In this document: positions 43,602 through 52,996 of the stretch, piece by piece
Numbering within the stretch: position 1 is the first letter of the stretch
How the letters are laid out: each line of letters begins with the position of its first letter
Assembly (NCBI GenBank): GCA_031082125.1
Contig: JAVHLM010000001.1
Span: forward strand, 259,972 to 323,971
Reading direction: 5' to 3'
DNA from: Candidatus Eremiobacterota bacterium
Lineage (GTDB): Bacteria; Vulcanimicrobiota; CADAWZ01; Ess09-12
DNA: 64,000 nt
The notes under the pieces: model-generated
Seen by the model: only the letters and a program-made list of their open reading frames with translations
Databases searched by the model: none
Told to the model about the DNA's origin: nothing
Program-made: the position numbers and the translations under genes

Positions 43602-45190
43602 CGTCTCCCTCCTCCCGGATAGGTGAAGGCCTCGAGGATCCATCCCTTCAGAGTGATCATCTCATCGGGGCCCTGGTTTTCTTTACTACGGGCTTTCTGA
43701 AGGAGCGCCCGGGAGATTGAGAATGAGCCCTTCATCTTCCACTCTCTGGAGAGCCTGGATGCCGCGGAGAGGCATTCAAACAAGAGAATATCATTGAAGT
43801 TCTTGTCACCACACATGCTGTAATTCCAGGGAGCTATATCAAGATCTTCGATGACCATGGAAATCCCGTCGGTTTTCACCTCCATGAAGGCCTCCGCTCT
43901 CTCCCCCTTGCCCTTGATTACAATAATCTTCCGGTCTTTGAGATCAGACCACTTCCGGTATTCAGACGCGGGAGGAGACCCTGCCCGGAAAGAGCCGCCA
44001 TCGCCGATAAACCGGCGGATATCAATGTCCATGTAAGGCTTCCACTTCTGCCAGAGACGGCCGCCCCTGGCTTCCCGCTCCCGGGCATCTCTCCTCCACT
44101 GCTCGGGGATGTTCACCAGATCATCTTCCCTGGGAGATGGGGGAGTTTTCTTCTGCTCCCCGTCACGAAGCCACATATCATGGGCCTTGAGAAATTTATT
44201 CCACGCGCTGATATCCTTGAGGGGAGGCTCCTTCACCTGCCCGCAGAGAAATCTCAGTCCCGCCTGCCTATAATGCGACGCCAGGAAAAAAGCATTGGAA
44301 TGAAGGGCGGTGAAATATGCCGCAGCATATATGAGGATCATCGTGGCGGCGCCGGTGGCCCAGTAAAAGGCCTTGCTCTCCCTGTGCATATTTTCCTGCT
44401 GCGTAAGGACACTGTTGACAGCCTCGGTGAGATGCGGAGAAGGCGAACGCTCCGTAATGCATATCTTTCCCCGCAAATTCAAGGCAAAATGAACTCCCAC
44501 CAGCGACAGAATAACTGTTGCATAAAGGATCCAGAGTGTCCTTGACGGCGCTATTGCCAGCACATAGCTGATCTGGGAAAAAAAACTTTGATAGGATGAG
44601 CGTTCCAGGATCTCACTGGAAAAGATTATCAGAGGCCCGGGACAGGGAAGGGAGAAGAGGGCCAGGCAGGCAAAGCAGACTATTCCGACCACAAGTGCAA
44701 AGGCGCCGATTGATAAGAGCCTGGGAAGAGGCGCGAAGGCGTCGGCCGGGAGAGAGGCACCGGTGTTAAGAGCCCTGATCTTCATCATCCTGTCATGCCA
44801 CATGCCTTTCTCACGGTCCCAGAGCATCCTGAATGCCGGGAAAATGAGAGGGTAGGAGATGCAGCATTCAAGCATCAGGTAGATAAAAGCAGCAATGAAA
44901 TTGGGCTTTCTCCCCTGTGAGTCCACGAGTTTCACTTTGAAAAGCCACCGCCCCAGAGAAAAGCCCGTGCAGGCGATAAATGCGGCTTCAAAAAACTTGA
45001 GAGATGCAAGGCCAATGCAATGAATCCAGATAAAACCTTCATTGATCCCGGGTCGTGAGGAGAGCGGAAACATCTGGGTCATCATAAAAAAGGGGAGCGT
45101 ATCCAGGAAAAAGGCGGGGAAACGGAGACAGAGTGGGGCGTCCTGTGCTGCCGGCTTATCCTGGGGGTCTTCTTCTGGAAATGAATTCAT
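43598..45190 (-). CDS. RDD family membrane protein with large C-terminal domain
   Basis: The 530-residue protein begins with an RDD domain (residues 15-145): LRFPAFFLDTLPFF, GFSLGRWLFKVKLVDSQGRKP and MWHDRMMKIRAL show the conserved Arg and Asp residues. Further membrane segments lie near 155-175, 205-235 and 280-300. A C-terminal soluble domain of about 220 residues has no recognised relative. RDD proteins are thought to act in ion or solute transport in some bacteria, but most are uncharacterised. GAGGTGAGA precedes the ATG. It is co-transcribed with the small membrane protein. Confidence 0.85.
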   Translation of the reverse strand: MNSFPEEDPQDKPAAQDAPLCLRFPAFFLDTLPFFMMTQMFPLSSRPGINEGFIWIHCIGLASLKFFEAAFIACTGFSLGRWLFKVKLVDSQGRKPNFIAAFIYLMLECCISYPLIFPAFRMLWDREKGMWHDRMMKIRALNTGASLPADAFAPLPRLLSIGAFALVVGIVCFACLALFSLPCPGPLIIFSSEILERSSYQSFFSQISYVLAIAPSRTLWILYATVILSLVGVHFALNLRGKICITERSPSPHLTEAVNSVLTQQENMHRESKAFYWATGAATMILIYAAAYFTALHSNAFFLASHYRQAGLRFLCGQVKEPPLKDISAWNKFLKAHDMWLRDGEQKKTPPSPREDDLVNIPEQWRRDAREREARGGRLWQKWKPYMDIDIRRFIGDGGSFRAGSPPASEYRKWSDLKDRKIIVIKGKGERAEAFMEVKTDGISMVIEDLDIAPWNYSMCGDKNFNDILLFECLSAASRLSREWKMKGSFSISRALLQKARSKENQGPDEMITLKGWILEAFTYPGGGRR

Positions 45191-45378
45191 ATTCTCACCT
45201 CGTCATCATCAAGAGAAAGATTCTTGAGGGATCCTCACTTTCCTCTCCTCAATGATTCTCTTAAAACCGGCATTATAATCATGTCCGCGAGAAAGGAATG
45301 GCCGGGCTTCCGCCCCGAAATGTCCTATATAGCAAACAGTGGCCTGGCAGCTGTGCGATGTAAAGGAGTGAATCAGCC

Positions 45379-46065
45379 ATGGCAGAAGCCTTACAGGAAA
45401 TCATCCCCATAACCACAGGGTTCAGCAAGGCCTTCCTGATACGGGGGCAGGGAAATATCCTTGTCGATACGGGAGCCGGCAAAAGCTTCGAGATAATCGG
45501 CAAAGCCCTGGAGGCACAGAAACTCAGATTCACCGACATCTCCCACATCTTCATCACCCACTGCCACCATGATCACCTGTCGGACCTGGTAAAAATCTGC
45601 GTAGCCTCGGGAGCCCAGGTAGCGGTGCACCGCCTTGAAGCGCCGAGCCTGCGCGGGGGAAGAAATGCCGACGTAGTCCCCGTCACCTTTGCGGGAAAGC
45701 TCTTCCTGCTCCTGGCGAAGCTTCCTCCCATAGCAGACAGCCTTCGCTTCACCGGGATCGAGCCCCACCTCCAGATAGACAGTGAGCTCTCCCTTGAAGA
45801 ATTCGGCATCAGGGGAATGGCCATCCATACGCCGGGCCACACGCCAGGCTCAGTATCATACCTTCTGGAGGGCGGTGAGGTAATCATCGGCGACCTGCTC
45901 ATGAGCTGGAAGCCCGGGGGAAAGCCTCAGTATCCGATGTTCGCCACGGACCTGGAAGCCCTCCGCGGGAGTATAAAAAACCTCCTGGACCGCGGGGCCC
46001 GGATGTTTTATCTCTCCCATGGAGGCGTCTGTGAAGCTTCTGAGATAGAGAAGCTCCTGAAATAA
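45379..46065 (+). CDS. metallo-beta-lactamase-fold hydrolase
   Basis: The 228-residue protein has the MBL core: THCHHDHLSD near residue 60 (HxHxDH), IHTPGHTPGS near 155, GDLLM near 175 and LSHGG near 215, giving the full binuclear metal site. AAAGGAGTGAATC precedes the ATG. The family includes glyoxalase II, lactonases and many unassigned thioester hydrolases. The sequence does not select among them. The gene stands alone, divergent from the RDD gene and convergent with the clostripain-like gene. Confidence 0.92.
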   Translation: MAEALQEIIPITTGFSKAFLIRGQGNILVDTGAGKSFEIIGKALEAQKLRFTDISHIFITHCHHDHLSDLVKICVASGAQVAVHRLEAPSLRGGRNADVVPVTFAGKLFLLLAKLPPIADSLRFTGIEPHLQIDSELSLEEFGIRGMAIHTPGHTPGSVSYLLEGGEVIIGDLLMSWKPGGKPQYPMFATDLEALRGSIKNLLDRGARMFYLSHGGVCEASEIEKLLK

Positions 46066-46068
46066 TCT

Positions 46069-47814
46069 TTATTTCCCCGGGGCAGGCTGTGTCATGTGCG
46101 GGCCCATGGCATTCACGAAGTCCTTCCAGCCCTGGGGCGCGCTGCTCTCGGGGAAAGTGGTCATCTTGTTCTCTTTGAGGGTTTTATCCAGCTTCTCAAG
46201 ATTCGAGATGGGAAGCTGTATTGAAAGCCCTCCGGCTCCTTGATAGCTGCCGCTCGTCGTGACGGCCGGCACCGCATCTCCAAGCCTGTCAAGCACCTCC
46301 CGGGCAGCCTGGCGGACTTCCTGTGCCTTAGGCGAGGCGCTCGCCTCCTGGCTCACTTCACCTTTCCCCGTGGAAGTGTCTCCATAGCTTCGCAGGATGT
46401 TCTGGGCAAACTGCTTCAGGTCGCCCATGCCAAGCTTCTGGCCCATGTCGCCGGTGACACTCCCCTGGGGATACATGGGAGTGTTTTTCACTGCCTCAGC
46501 GATGCCTGCTGTTCTACCGGCTTTTGCCTCTTCCGCAAGCAGCGTCCCGAAGGTATCGACGCTCTTTCCAAAGGCCGGCACCTTCTCCATGTCCACCAGG
46601 GCCAGGGTGCTCAGCATGGATTTCTCCTTGCCATGCTTAATCATCGATTCCCCGAGCTGCTTTGCGTCTATCTGCCTCTCCTGGCCTGCGGGGCCCTGGG
46701 CGAGCTGCTCATCGAGGGCCTGTTTCATCAGATCAGGCAGGATCCCTGCCGCGACCGATTCTTCTGACACGATTACGTAACGGGCATTGGGGAAGGTGCC
46801 CAGGATGGCTTCCACGTTTCCTTCAAGGCAGGACTCCACCACGAGGAGATCAACGGGCCTTCTGGCCTGCTCGGTGGCGTCATTGAGGATCTTGGAATAT
46901 TCCTTGAAGTCGAAGCCCGCCGATGAATGGTACGAGAGGCCGTGGCCCACCATGTGGACCACCGTGGTGCTCTTGGGGTACTCCTTCATCTGTGACGCGA
47001 TGAAGTCGGTGAGGGCCTTCGCATCGGGCTTGAGGGCCTCGTTCTGCGACACGACTTTCGAGTCAATGGCGCCGGTGGTGTTGGGCTGCACATTATAGAC
47101 CCTGGTCCCGTTCCATACGGGCTCACCAGAGGTGAGGTCCGCTGCACCCGAGACTATGTTTCTCAATGCCTCAACGCCCAGGCCGCTCTTTGCAATACCG
47201 TAAGAGAGGACACCGCCGATTCCCATGAGAAGGAGCCCCGCCGCTGCCGACTTCTTCCGGGATATGGCCCAGCCTCCGATGGAGGGGGCAAGGATCATGA
47301 GGCCCTCGGCACCGCCCGTGCCTATCTTTACGTAAGGATTCCCCGTATCGCGCACCATCACGGCATCCACCTTCACACTTTCTCCCTGTGCAGATTTGAT
47401 GTTCTCAAGCTGCTGCATCTCGCTGGTGGCGAAAGGCTCTATGATATGCTCGCTGGCGTCGATATGGGAGATTATGTGGGCCGCAGGGTCCTTTGCCCTT
47501 TGCGGAGCTTCGGTATTCGGCATGACCCGCTCGACGGCCGGCGGGGACATCTGGGCATTCACTGCCACCGCCGACGGTGGGCCGGTGAGGCTTCCCGCCA
47601 CGAGGCCGGTGAGCAGGAGGGCTCCCGAGACGACATCGCGCCAGTTGGTTCTTTCCTCGTCGGGGATATCGGCAAAAAACCGGACGGCTGATGACTGAAT
47701 CTCCACCTGGTCCTTGGGCTCGCCCGTCACGTCGAGCTTTTCAGGAAAACGGGGCTTTCTCTCCCCCATCGGCTGGTGAATCATCTGGTGTGATGACATA
47801 TCCTTGATGTTCAT
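46069..47814 (-). CDS. clostripain-like (C11/caspase-fold) cysteine peptidase candidate
   Basis: The 581-residue protein lacks a classical signal peptide but has hydrophobic stretches near residues 62-80 and 185-210, so it may be membrane-attached. The middle third shows a caspase/clostripain-type pattern: TTVVHMVGHGLSY with the candidate His near 290, a helix, then DLLVVESCLEGNVEAIL with the candidate Cys near 326, and YVIVSEESVAAGILPD after it. The spacing and the SE motif after the Cys match C11 peptidases. The C-terminal 200 residues are Ala/Gln-rich. Substrate and activation are unknown. Assignment rests on motif order only. Confidence 0.65.
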   Translation of the reverse strand: MNIKDMSSHQMIHQPMGERKPRFPEKLDVTGEPKDQVEIQSSAVRFFADIPDEERTNWRDVVSGALLLTGLVAGSLTGPPSAVAVNAQMSPPAVERVMPNTEAPQRAKDPAAHIISHIDASEHIIEPFATSEMQQLENIKSAQGESVKVDAVMVRDTGNPYVKIGTGGAEGLMILAPSIGGWAISRKKSAAAGLLLMGIGGVLSYGIAKSGLGVEALRNIVSGAADLTSGEPVWNGTRVYNVQPNTTGAIDSKVVSQNEALKPDAKALTDFIASQMKEYPKSTTVVHMVGHGLSYHSSAGFDFKEYSKILNDATEQARRPVDLLVVESCLEGNVEAILGTFPNARYVIVSEESVAAGILPDLMKQALDEQLAQGPAGQERQIDAKQLGESMIKHGKEKSMLSTLALVDMEKVPAFGKSVDTFGTLLAEEAKAGRTAGIAEAVKNTPMYPQGSVTGDMGQKLGMGDLKQFAQNILRSYGDTSTGKGEVSQEASASPKAQEVRQAAREVLDRLGDAVPAVTTSGSYQGAGGLSIQLPISNLEKLDKTLKENKMTTFPESSAPQGWKDFVNAMGPHMTQPAPGK

Positions 47815-48032
47815 ATCGTGCTCCTTCCGGGCATACCTCTCCCTGCGCTGTTCTGGTTTCTATTGTAAGCAAATCCGGGGGAAAATTCTACAGGGGCCCG
47901 GTAAACGATTTGTTAATATTCAGACGGGAATTGCCTGGGGAGCGCCGGAAGACATCCCGCGGCAGGATTCTTGAAGGATTTCAACGATGACTTCCCTAAT
48001 CTCAAAAGAGAGAAAGATAGGGGGGGATTGCC

Positions 48033-48683
48033 TTGAAAAAAACTGCGTTCTTGCTGCCGATTCTGTTTCTTTTCCTCGTCTCAGTTGCCGTTGCCCAGGA
48101 ATACACGGGGAAGGTGGTGTCAGTGATTGACAGCAGCAATATCTCCGTGGTGTCCAACAGAGGCGAGGCAGTCGTGAGGCTGAGCTGCGTGATGTCCCCT
48201 GTTGCAGGGCAGCCCTTTGCAGAAGAGGCCCAGAAGTTTCTGAAGGATCTGATACTCGACAAGACCGTGGAAGTGAGCGTGTCATGGATGGATCATGACA
48301 GCCGGCAGGTGTCGAAGCTCACCATTGAAGGGAAAAATGCCGGGGTGCTTCTTGCCGGCGCTGGAATGGCCTGGTATGACCGGCGCCACGGAGAGGACGG
48401 GGCGATTGCCCAGGCCCAGGCTGAGGCGAAAAGCAGGGGGATCGGCCTGTGGTCAGAGCCTGATCCCGTTGCTCCATGGGAATTCCTGACTGCCCGGAGG
48501 GGCATTCTCCCTGACAGGACGGGCACGCCGACAGGGGCAAAAAACAGCAGCTACGGCTTCAATATCCTCGAGAACAAGGGTGATGTGGGGACCTCATGGG
48601 AAAAGTCCACCATCCTCTTCAGCACCAGTCCCTATTATGGTAACTGGAGATCCTGGGGAGGATACAGCAGGTATGGTTATTGA
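48033..48683 (+). CDS. secreted staphylococcal-nuclease-like (thermonuclease) protein
   Basis: The 216-residue protein has a signal peptide (MKKTAFLLPILFLFLVSVAVAQ) and an SNase-like OB fold at residues 24-150. Visible matches are GKVVSVIDSSNISVV, a strand with Arg (VVRLSC), GQPFAEEAQKFLKDLI and LLAGAGMAWYDRRHG. The Ca2+/Arg active-site set is only partly recognisable, so nuclease activity is uncertain. The C-terminal 60 residues are rich in Gly, Ser, Tyr and Trp. It is the first of three plus-strand genes; the DUF2950 gene starts 21 bases later. Confidence 0.8.
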   Translation: MKKTAFLLPILFLFLVSVAVAQEYTGKVVSVIDSSNISVVSNRGEAVVRLSCVMSPVAGQPFAEEAQKFLKDLILDKTVEVSVSWMDHDSRQVSKLTIEGKNAGVLLAGAGMAWYDRRHGEDGAIAQAQAEAKSRGIGLWSEPDPVAPWEFLTARRGILPDRTGTPTGAKNSSYGFNILENKGDVGTSWEKSTILFSTSPYYGNWRSWGGYSRYGY

Positions 48684-48704
48684 TACGAGAAAGGAGAGAG
48701 CCTT

Positions 48705-49670
48705 ATGAAGAAAATGTTTCTTTATCTCATAGCGGTAACCGTCTGTGCGCTCATAGGGTCCGGATTCCTGCAGGCCGGTGAGGAGGCCCCTTCAAGCGCT
48801 CCCGCGAAGCAGAAAGTATTCTCCAATGACGGCGAAGCAATCGGGATGCTGCTTGATGCCCTGAAGACGAGCAGCGATGAGAAGCTTATCGAGCTCTTCG
48901 GCGCAGAGAACAGGGACCTTCTGATGAGCAAGGATAAAGTGCGGGATGCCTCCATAAGAAAAGAGCTCTACCTCCTCGCCACTGAGAAGCTCGTCAAGGA
49001 GCATAAAGGAAATGACAAAATAGTGTTCTTCCTGGGAAAGATAAAATGGCCCTTCCCCTTCCCGCTGGTGAAAGAGGCGGCGGGATGGCGTTTTGACAGT
49101 GCGGCGGGGAGGGAGGAGCTCCTCACCATGGAGATAGGTAAAAATGAGCTCAATGCCATCGCCTGCTGCCGCCTCTACGTGAAAGCCCAGAATGAATATG
49201 CAGACAAGGACAGGGACACCGATGACGTTATTGAGTATGCCGGGAAATTAGAAAGCTCCAGGGGAAAGAAGGACGGCCTTTATTGGCTTACCGATCCTTC
49301 AAAGAAAGAGGAGCTCTCCCCCCTCGGGCCCGCGCTTGCCGAGTCAGAGAAATATCTTGCGAACAGCAGGGAGTCTGACCCTTATTACGGCTATTACTTC
49401 AAAATCCTGACACGGCAGGGGGCACAGGCTCCTGGAGGGGCTTATGACTATACTATCAACGGCAACCTGGTGGCAGGCTATGCATTGATAGCCTACCCTT
49501 CCGAGTACGGCACCTCAGGAATCCAGACTTTCATAGTCAATCAGCTCGGCAAAGTCTATCATAAGAACCTGGGAAAAGACACCATGAAAATCGCCGGGGA
49601 GATAAAGGAATATAATCCCGATAAAACCTGGAAGCTTGTGCATGAGAAGGGGATGCTTGCCACCGACTAG
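48705..49670 (+). CDS. exported DUF2950 protein
   Basis: The 321-residue protein has a signal peptide (MKKMFLYLIAVTVCALIGSG) and the DUF2950 pattern: FSNDGEAIGMLLDALKT, GWRFDSAAGREELL, IGKNELNAIACCRLYVKAQNEYA, YYGYYFKILTRQGAQAPGG and GYALIAYPSEYGTSGIQTFIV. The family is exported and uncharacterised, often found beside DUF3300. Its operon partner here is the thermonuclease-like protein. GGAGAGAGCC precedes the ATG. Confidence 0.9.
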   Translation: MKKMFLYLIAVTVCALIGSGFLQAGEEAPSSAPAKQKVFSNDGEAIGMLLDALKTSSDEKLIELFGAENRDLLMSKDKVRDASIRKELYLLATEKLVKEHKGNDKIVFFLGKIKWPFPFPLVKEAAGWRFDSAAGREELLTMEIGKNELNAIACCRLYVKAQNEYADKDRDTDDVIEYAGKLESSRGKKDGLYWLTDPSKKEELSPLGPALAESEKYLANSRESDPYYGYYFKILTRQGAQAPGGAYDYTINGNLVAGYALIAYPSEYGTSGIQTFIVNQLGKVYHKNLGKDTMKIAGEIKEYNPDKTWKLVHEKGMLATD

Positions 49671-49787
49671 GCAGTGTCTGCCCCCATTCACCCTTATCTG
49701 CCGTGCGGTCTTCTCATTGCCCGGGAGCAGGATCAGCCAATGAAGCAAAGCAAAGGGAAAAATTCTGGAGAAGAGAACTAAGCCACC

Positions 49788-51215
49788 ATGCTCAAGCACG
49801 GCGATGTGGTGAACCAGCGGTACAGGGTGGCCAGGACCATCGGCGGCGGCTCGTACGGCACGGTCTACATGGTAGAGGACCTCAATGAACCCGGTAAAGC
49901 CTGGGCCATGAAGGAAGTGGTCGAGGCGAGCCTTCCCGAAGAGGAGCGCGCTGACGCCCGCGAGATGTTTTCCCGCGAGGCGGCAATACTCCAAAAGCTC
50001 GATCACCCCGGCCTCCCCGCGATGACCGACTTCTTCTCCCAGGGGGACTGCCACTACCTGGTGATGGAGTATATAGAGGGCGACACCCTCGAGACCCTCT
50101 TGAAGATCCATGGGAAGCCCTTCACTTCAGACGAGGTGCAGAAATGGGCCGTGCAGCTCGCCGCCATCCTGGACTATCTCCATGGGCAGAAGCCCGACGC
50201 CATCATATTCAGGGACCTGAAGCCCTCGAACATCATGGAGAGCAGCGACGGGTGGGTCAGGCTCGTTGACTTCGGCATCGCCAGGTTCTTTGTGCCGGGG
50301 AAGGTGAAAGACACCTTCCTCATGGGAACGCCGGGCTTCTCTCCTCCCGAGCAGTACGGCTCCGGCCAGTCTGACGAGCGGGCCGACATTTACTCCCTGG
50401 GCGCTACCCTATATTATCTGCTTACCGGCGATGATGTGGCTTCCTTCAGCTTCAAATTCCCGCCCCTCTCGAAAAAGGCGCAGGTGCCGCCCTGGTTTGA
50501 GAAAGTCGTGATGAAGTGCCTCGCGCCCAACCCCGGCGAGCGCTACCAGTCTGCGGCTCATGTGCTCTCGGACCTCGAGCATGAAGCCTTCGGCACCGTC
50601 CCGCCGAAACGCCCGCAGGGACCGGCAAAAATAACGCCCGGGGGACCTGTGGCCATTGCTTTCAACGCCGTGCTGAGCATTTTCTGGCTTTTTTTCATGG
50701 TATCATTCATCGGCTGCATTGTTATCGGGAAATCGATCTACCTTTTGGGCATTATCCCGGTGTTCATCCTTATGGGAGCAGGCATCTCCCTCGTTTCCAC
50801 AAGGTTCCTGGGCCAGCCCCTGCAATGGTATCCCACTACACTCCTCGAGGTGATAATCATATTCATCATACTTGTCATCCTGGGCTCAGCCCTTGTCCCT
50901 CATACGAGCAGGCCCAGATATCTCGGGCAGCTCACTGCCTGCAAGTCAAACCTCAAGAGTATCGCTACAGCTCTTGACATGTACCAGTCCCATGAGGGGA
51001 AATACCCCCTTAAGCTCCGGCAGATAACGCCTCACTACCTGGAAGACCTTCCCAGGTGCCCGGCGGCGGACTCCGGCCGCTATGGCTACTGCCGTACAAA
51101 GGCTCTCGATCACTTCATTGTGTACTGCAAGGGCAGAAATCACGAAAAAGCGGAAATCAACGCTGATTATCCACAGTATGATTCCGTGAAAGGCCTCATA
51201 GAAAACAGGCCATGA
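49788..51215 (+). CDS. Ser/Thr protein kinase fused to a GspG-like pseudopilin domain
   Basis: The 475-residue protein has a complete kinase domain at residues 10-265: IGGGSYGTVYMVED, the AMKE lysine, FRDLKPSNIM, VDFGIARF and GTPGFSPPEQYG. Three hydrophobic segments lie near 290-375. The last 95 residues (CKSNLKSIATALDMYQ, GKYPLKLRQITPHYLEDLPRCP, YPQYDSVKGLI) match the globular part of GspG-type pseudopilins, without a prepilin leader. Kinase and pilin-like domain would lie on opposite sides of the membrane, or the latter may act as a sensor. The ribosome site is weak. It is the second kinase in the window tied to pseudopilin parts. Confidence 0.9.
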   Translation: MLKHGDVVNQRYRVARTIGGGSYGTVYMVEDLNEPGKAWAMKEVVEASLPEEERADAREMFSREAAILQKLDHPGLPAMTDFFSQGDCHYLVMEYIEGDTLETLLKIHGKPFTSDEVQKWAVQLAAILDYLHGQKPDAIIFRDLKPSNIMESSDGWVRLVDFGIARFFVPGKVKDTFLMGTPGFSPPEQYGSGQSDERADIYSLGATLYYLLTGDDVASFSFKFPPLSKKAQVPPWFEKVVMKCLAPNPGERYQSAAHVLSDLEHEAFGTVPPKRPQGPAKITPGGPVAIAFNAVLSIFWLFFMVSFIGCIVIGKSIYLLGIIPVFILMGAGISLVSTRFLGQPLQWYPTTLLEVIIIFIILVILGSALVPHTSRPRYLGQLTACKSNLKSIATALDMYQSHEGKYPLKLRQITPHYLEDLPRCPAADSGRYGYCRTKALDHFIVYCKGRNHEKAEINADYPQYDSVKGLIENRP

Positions 51216-51253
51216 CCGCCCGGGGAGCGGGGAGCCTTACAAGACATGAGAAT

Positions 51254-52783
51254 CTAACTGCCGGGAGATGAGGGCGCTTTGATGCCGAGAGCCTCAAGCC
51301 TCTTTTCAAGCTCCGGCATCTTCGAGGTATCCCTGACCGCTTCCTCAGCCCACTTGAAGATCTCGCACTCCTCGCCCTGGAACCTCACCGAGAGGCTCTT
51401 TCCCACGGCAGTCTGCCATGTTCCTCCCTTTTCGGTGAGGGCGGCGCCCGTCACCATGGCAAGCAGGCTCATAAGGAAGCTTTGCGCCAGTTCCTTTACC
51501 TCCCCGGGGGGAGTCCCCGCAGGGGCCTTTCCCCCGATGATCCTTTCGGCCAGGACCACGATATCTTCTCTTTTTATCTCATCCATGAGGGTGATGAGTA
51601 TCTCGCAGGGGCTTTGAGCCTTTTTGTAGGCTTCTCTCAGCTGTTTCAGGTACTCTTCTGAATAGCGCCGGGCCCGGGGCACATGGACCTCATGGGATAC
51701 GTCATCCCATTCTATGGGGACAAGCTTCTTTTCCACGGGGATTGAGGAGGCCATGAAAGTGGAGACTTCCACTTCTGCCGCCCTGGGATCCTTGAGAAGC
51801 GAAAGGGCCGGCTCCTCTTCATCCTTGATATGGGGATCGGGGAGGGACTCCGCGTAGGCAAGGCGCTCTGAAAGGGAAGGATGCGTGTCATAGGGATCAG
51901 TCTTCTGCTCCATTATGGCCTTCTCGAGCTTCTCTTCAAGCCCCTCGTCATGATGGCTTTTCATATAGGTCCTGAGGCCCTGGTAGAGATTTGAAGGGAA
52001 GCGCCCTTCCTCGATTATGGGCGCCATCTCGTTGTCCAAAAAGCCACTATACAGGAGGCCGGCCTTCATCTCGCTTCTAAGGCCCGCGATATGGGCCTCC
52101 TTCCCCGCGATCTCCACCGAGGCCCTGTCGGCGGCAAGCTCCTGCTGCCGCGAGATTGAATGGGTGATACGCAGGAAGAGCATGGCATACCACTCGAAGG
52201 GCTTGGCGAGCCAGCTGTCTCCCAGGTTCTCCACCACACGGATCATTGATTCGCGGACTCGGTAAATGAAACCGCCGAGTGTTGTGTCACCGCCAAGGTA
52301 ATGGCCGAACTCGTGGGCGATGGTGGCTTTGAAGCTCCCCACGGAGTCAACGGCAAGAAGGCCAAGGCCCACGGCCATGATTCTCCTGGTGCCCATCCCC
52401 ATGAAGCCGCCCACTTCGGCCACAAAGGCATTCACATCGGGGATGAGGTACACGGCGTCAGGCATCCTGGTCTTGATTTTTTCGGCAACATCCCTGATGT
52501 TCTGAAAAAGGCGGGGCTCGTCTTCCCCCCTGACCTGGGGCCCCGGGGCGACAAAGGGCGCCGAGATGAAAATGCAGCCCTTCAGGATTGAGTAGACCAT
52601 CACAATGCCCACAATCAGGAGCTCCGGGTAGATCCTGTTGGCATAATGCAACTCTGCATAGGGAAGATAGATGGAAAGCGCCACAATCCCTAAGGCAAGC
52701 GCGTAAAAACCTATCATGAGCGCAATAGCCACGGCTGCCCTGAAAGCAAAGGAGGGCGCTCCCTTTCTTTCACTTTCTGCCAT
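51254..52783 (-). CDS. M48 family membrane zinc metallopeptidase
   Basis: ATG 52783 has AAGGA 5 bases upstream and is preferred over the frame from 52858. The 509-residue protein has two N-terminal membrane helices (about residues 12-40 and 50-75), then the M48 site: TIAHEFGHYLGG (HExxH) near 160 and RQQELAADRASVEIAG with the third ligand Glu. THPSLSERLAYAESLPD is typical of the family. The C-terminal 200 residues are helical and not recognised. M48 (HtpX/Ste24-type) peptidases act in membrane protein quality control. A structured RNA with a terminator lies just upstream on the same strand, which may regulate this gene. Confidence 0.9.
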   Translation of the reverse strand: MAESERKGAPSFAFRAAVAIALMIGFYALALGIVALSIYLPYAELHYANRIYPELLIVGIVMVYSILKGCIFISAPFVAPGPQVRGEDEPRLFQNIRDVAEKIKTRMPDAVYLIPDVNAFVAEVGGFMGMGTRRIMAVGLGLLAVDSVGSFKATIAHEFGHYLGGDTTLGGFIYRVRESMIRVVENLGDSWLAKPFEWYAMLFLRITHSISRQQELAADRASVEIAGKEAHIAGLRSEMKAGLLYSGFLDNEMAPIIEEGRFPSNLYQGLRTYMKSHHDEGLEEKLEKAIMEQKTDPYDTHPSLSERLAYAESLPDPHIKDEEEPALSLLKDPRAAEVEVSTFMASSIPVEKKLVPIEWDDVSHEVHVPRARRYSEEYLKQLREAYKKAQSPCEILITLMDEIKREDIVVLAERIIGGKAPAGTPPGEVKELAQSFLMSLLAMVTGAALTEKGGTWQTAVGKSLSVRFQGEECEIFKWAEEAVRDTSKMPELEKRLEALGIKAPSSPGS

Positions 52784-52860
52784 AGACGTCCTTGCTCCTC
52801 TCGTAGGATAGAGACCTCCCCCATTGTTCCCTGAGAAGGCCCTCCCATTCCTCCACAAAG

Positions 52861-52879
52861 AAAAAAGGCCTTACGGCCT
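52861..52879 (-). terminator. intrinsic terminator of the structured RNA
   Basis: AGGCC-GTAA-GGCCT forms a 5-bp stem with a tetraloop, followed on the minus strand by a run of six T. It lies between the structured RNA and the M48 peptidase gene. Confidence 0.75.
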
Positions 52880-52990
52880 CGGCACCGGGGAACAGGCGGC
52901 AGGGGCATCCCGCTTCCCCTTGCGGAGTCGCGGTTCAGGAATCGAACCTGAGAAACCAGCGAAGTAACCCCTGCCTACACCACCGGCACT
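52861..52990 (-). ncRNA. structured RNA of unknown class, own promoter and terminator
   Basis: On the minus strand a transcript from about 52990 would fold as a branched structure. An outer stem pairs GTGCCGG with CCGGTGC, with two wobble pairs. An inner 8-bp stem pairs GGCAGGGG with CCCCTGCC exactly. A hairpin TCAGG-TTCGATT-CCTGA (52935-52951) has a perfect tRNA T-loop sequence. A short CTCC-GCAA-GGGG hairpin has a GNRA loop. A terminator hairpin with six T ends it. No open frame fits. It is not a complete tRNA, since no matching 5' acceptor strand exists. It may be a free small RNA or a 5' leader/riboswitch for the M48 peptidase gene about 80 bases downstream. Confidence 0.6.
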
Positions 52991-52996
52991 GGTCCC

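Noticed and set aside
52928-52995. tRNA or tRNA-Sec gene on the minus strand
   Set aside because: The T-arm sequence is perfect, but no 5' acceptor strand matches the bases after it, no anticodon arm is found, and the promoter lies where the 5' half would have to be. Annotated as a structured RNA instead.
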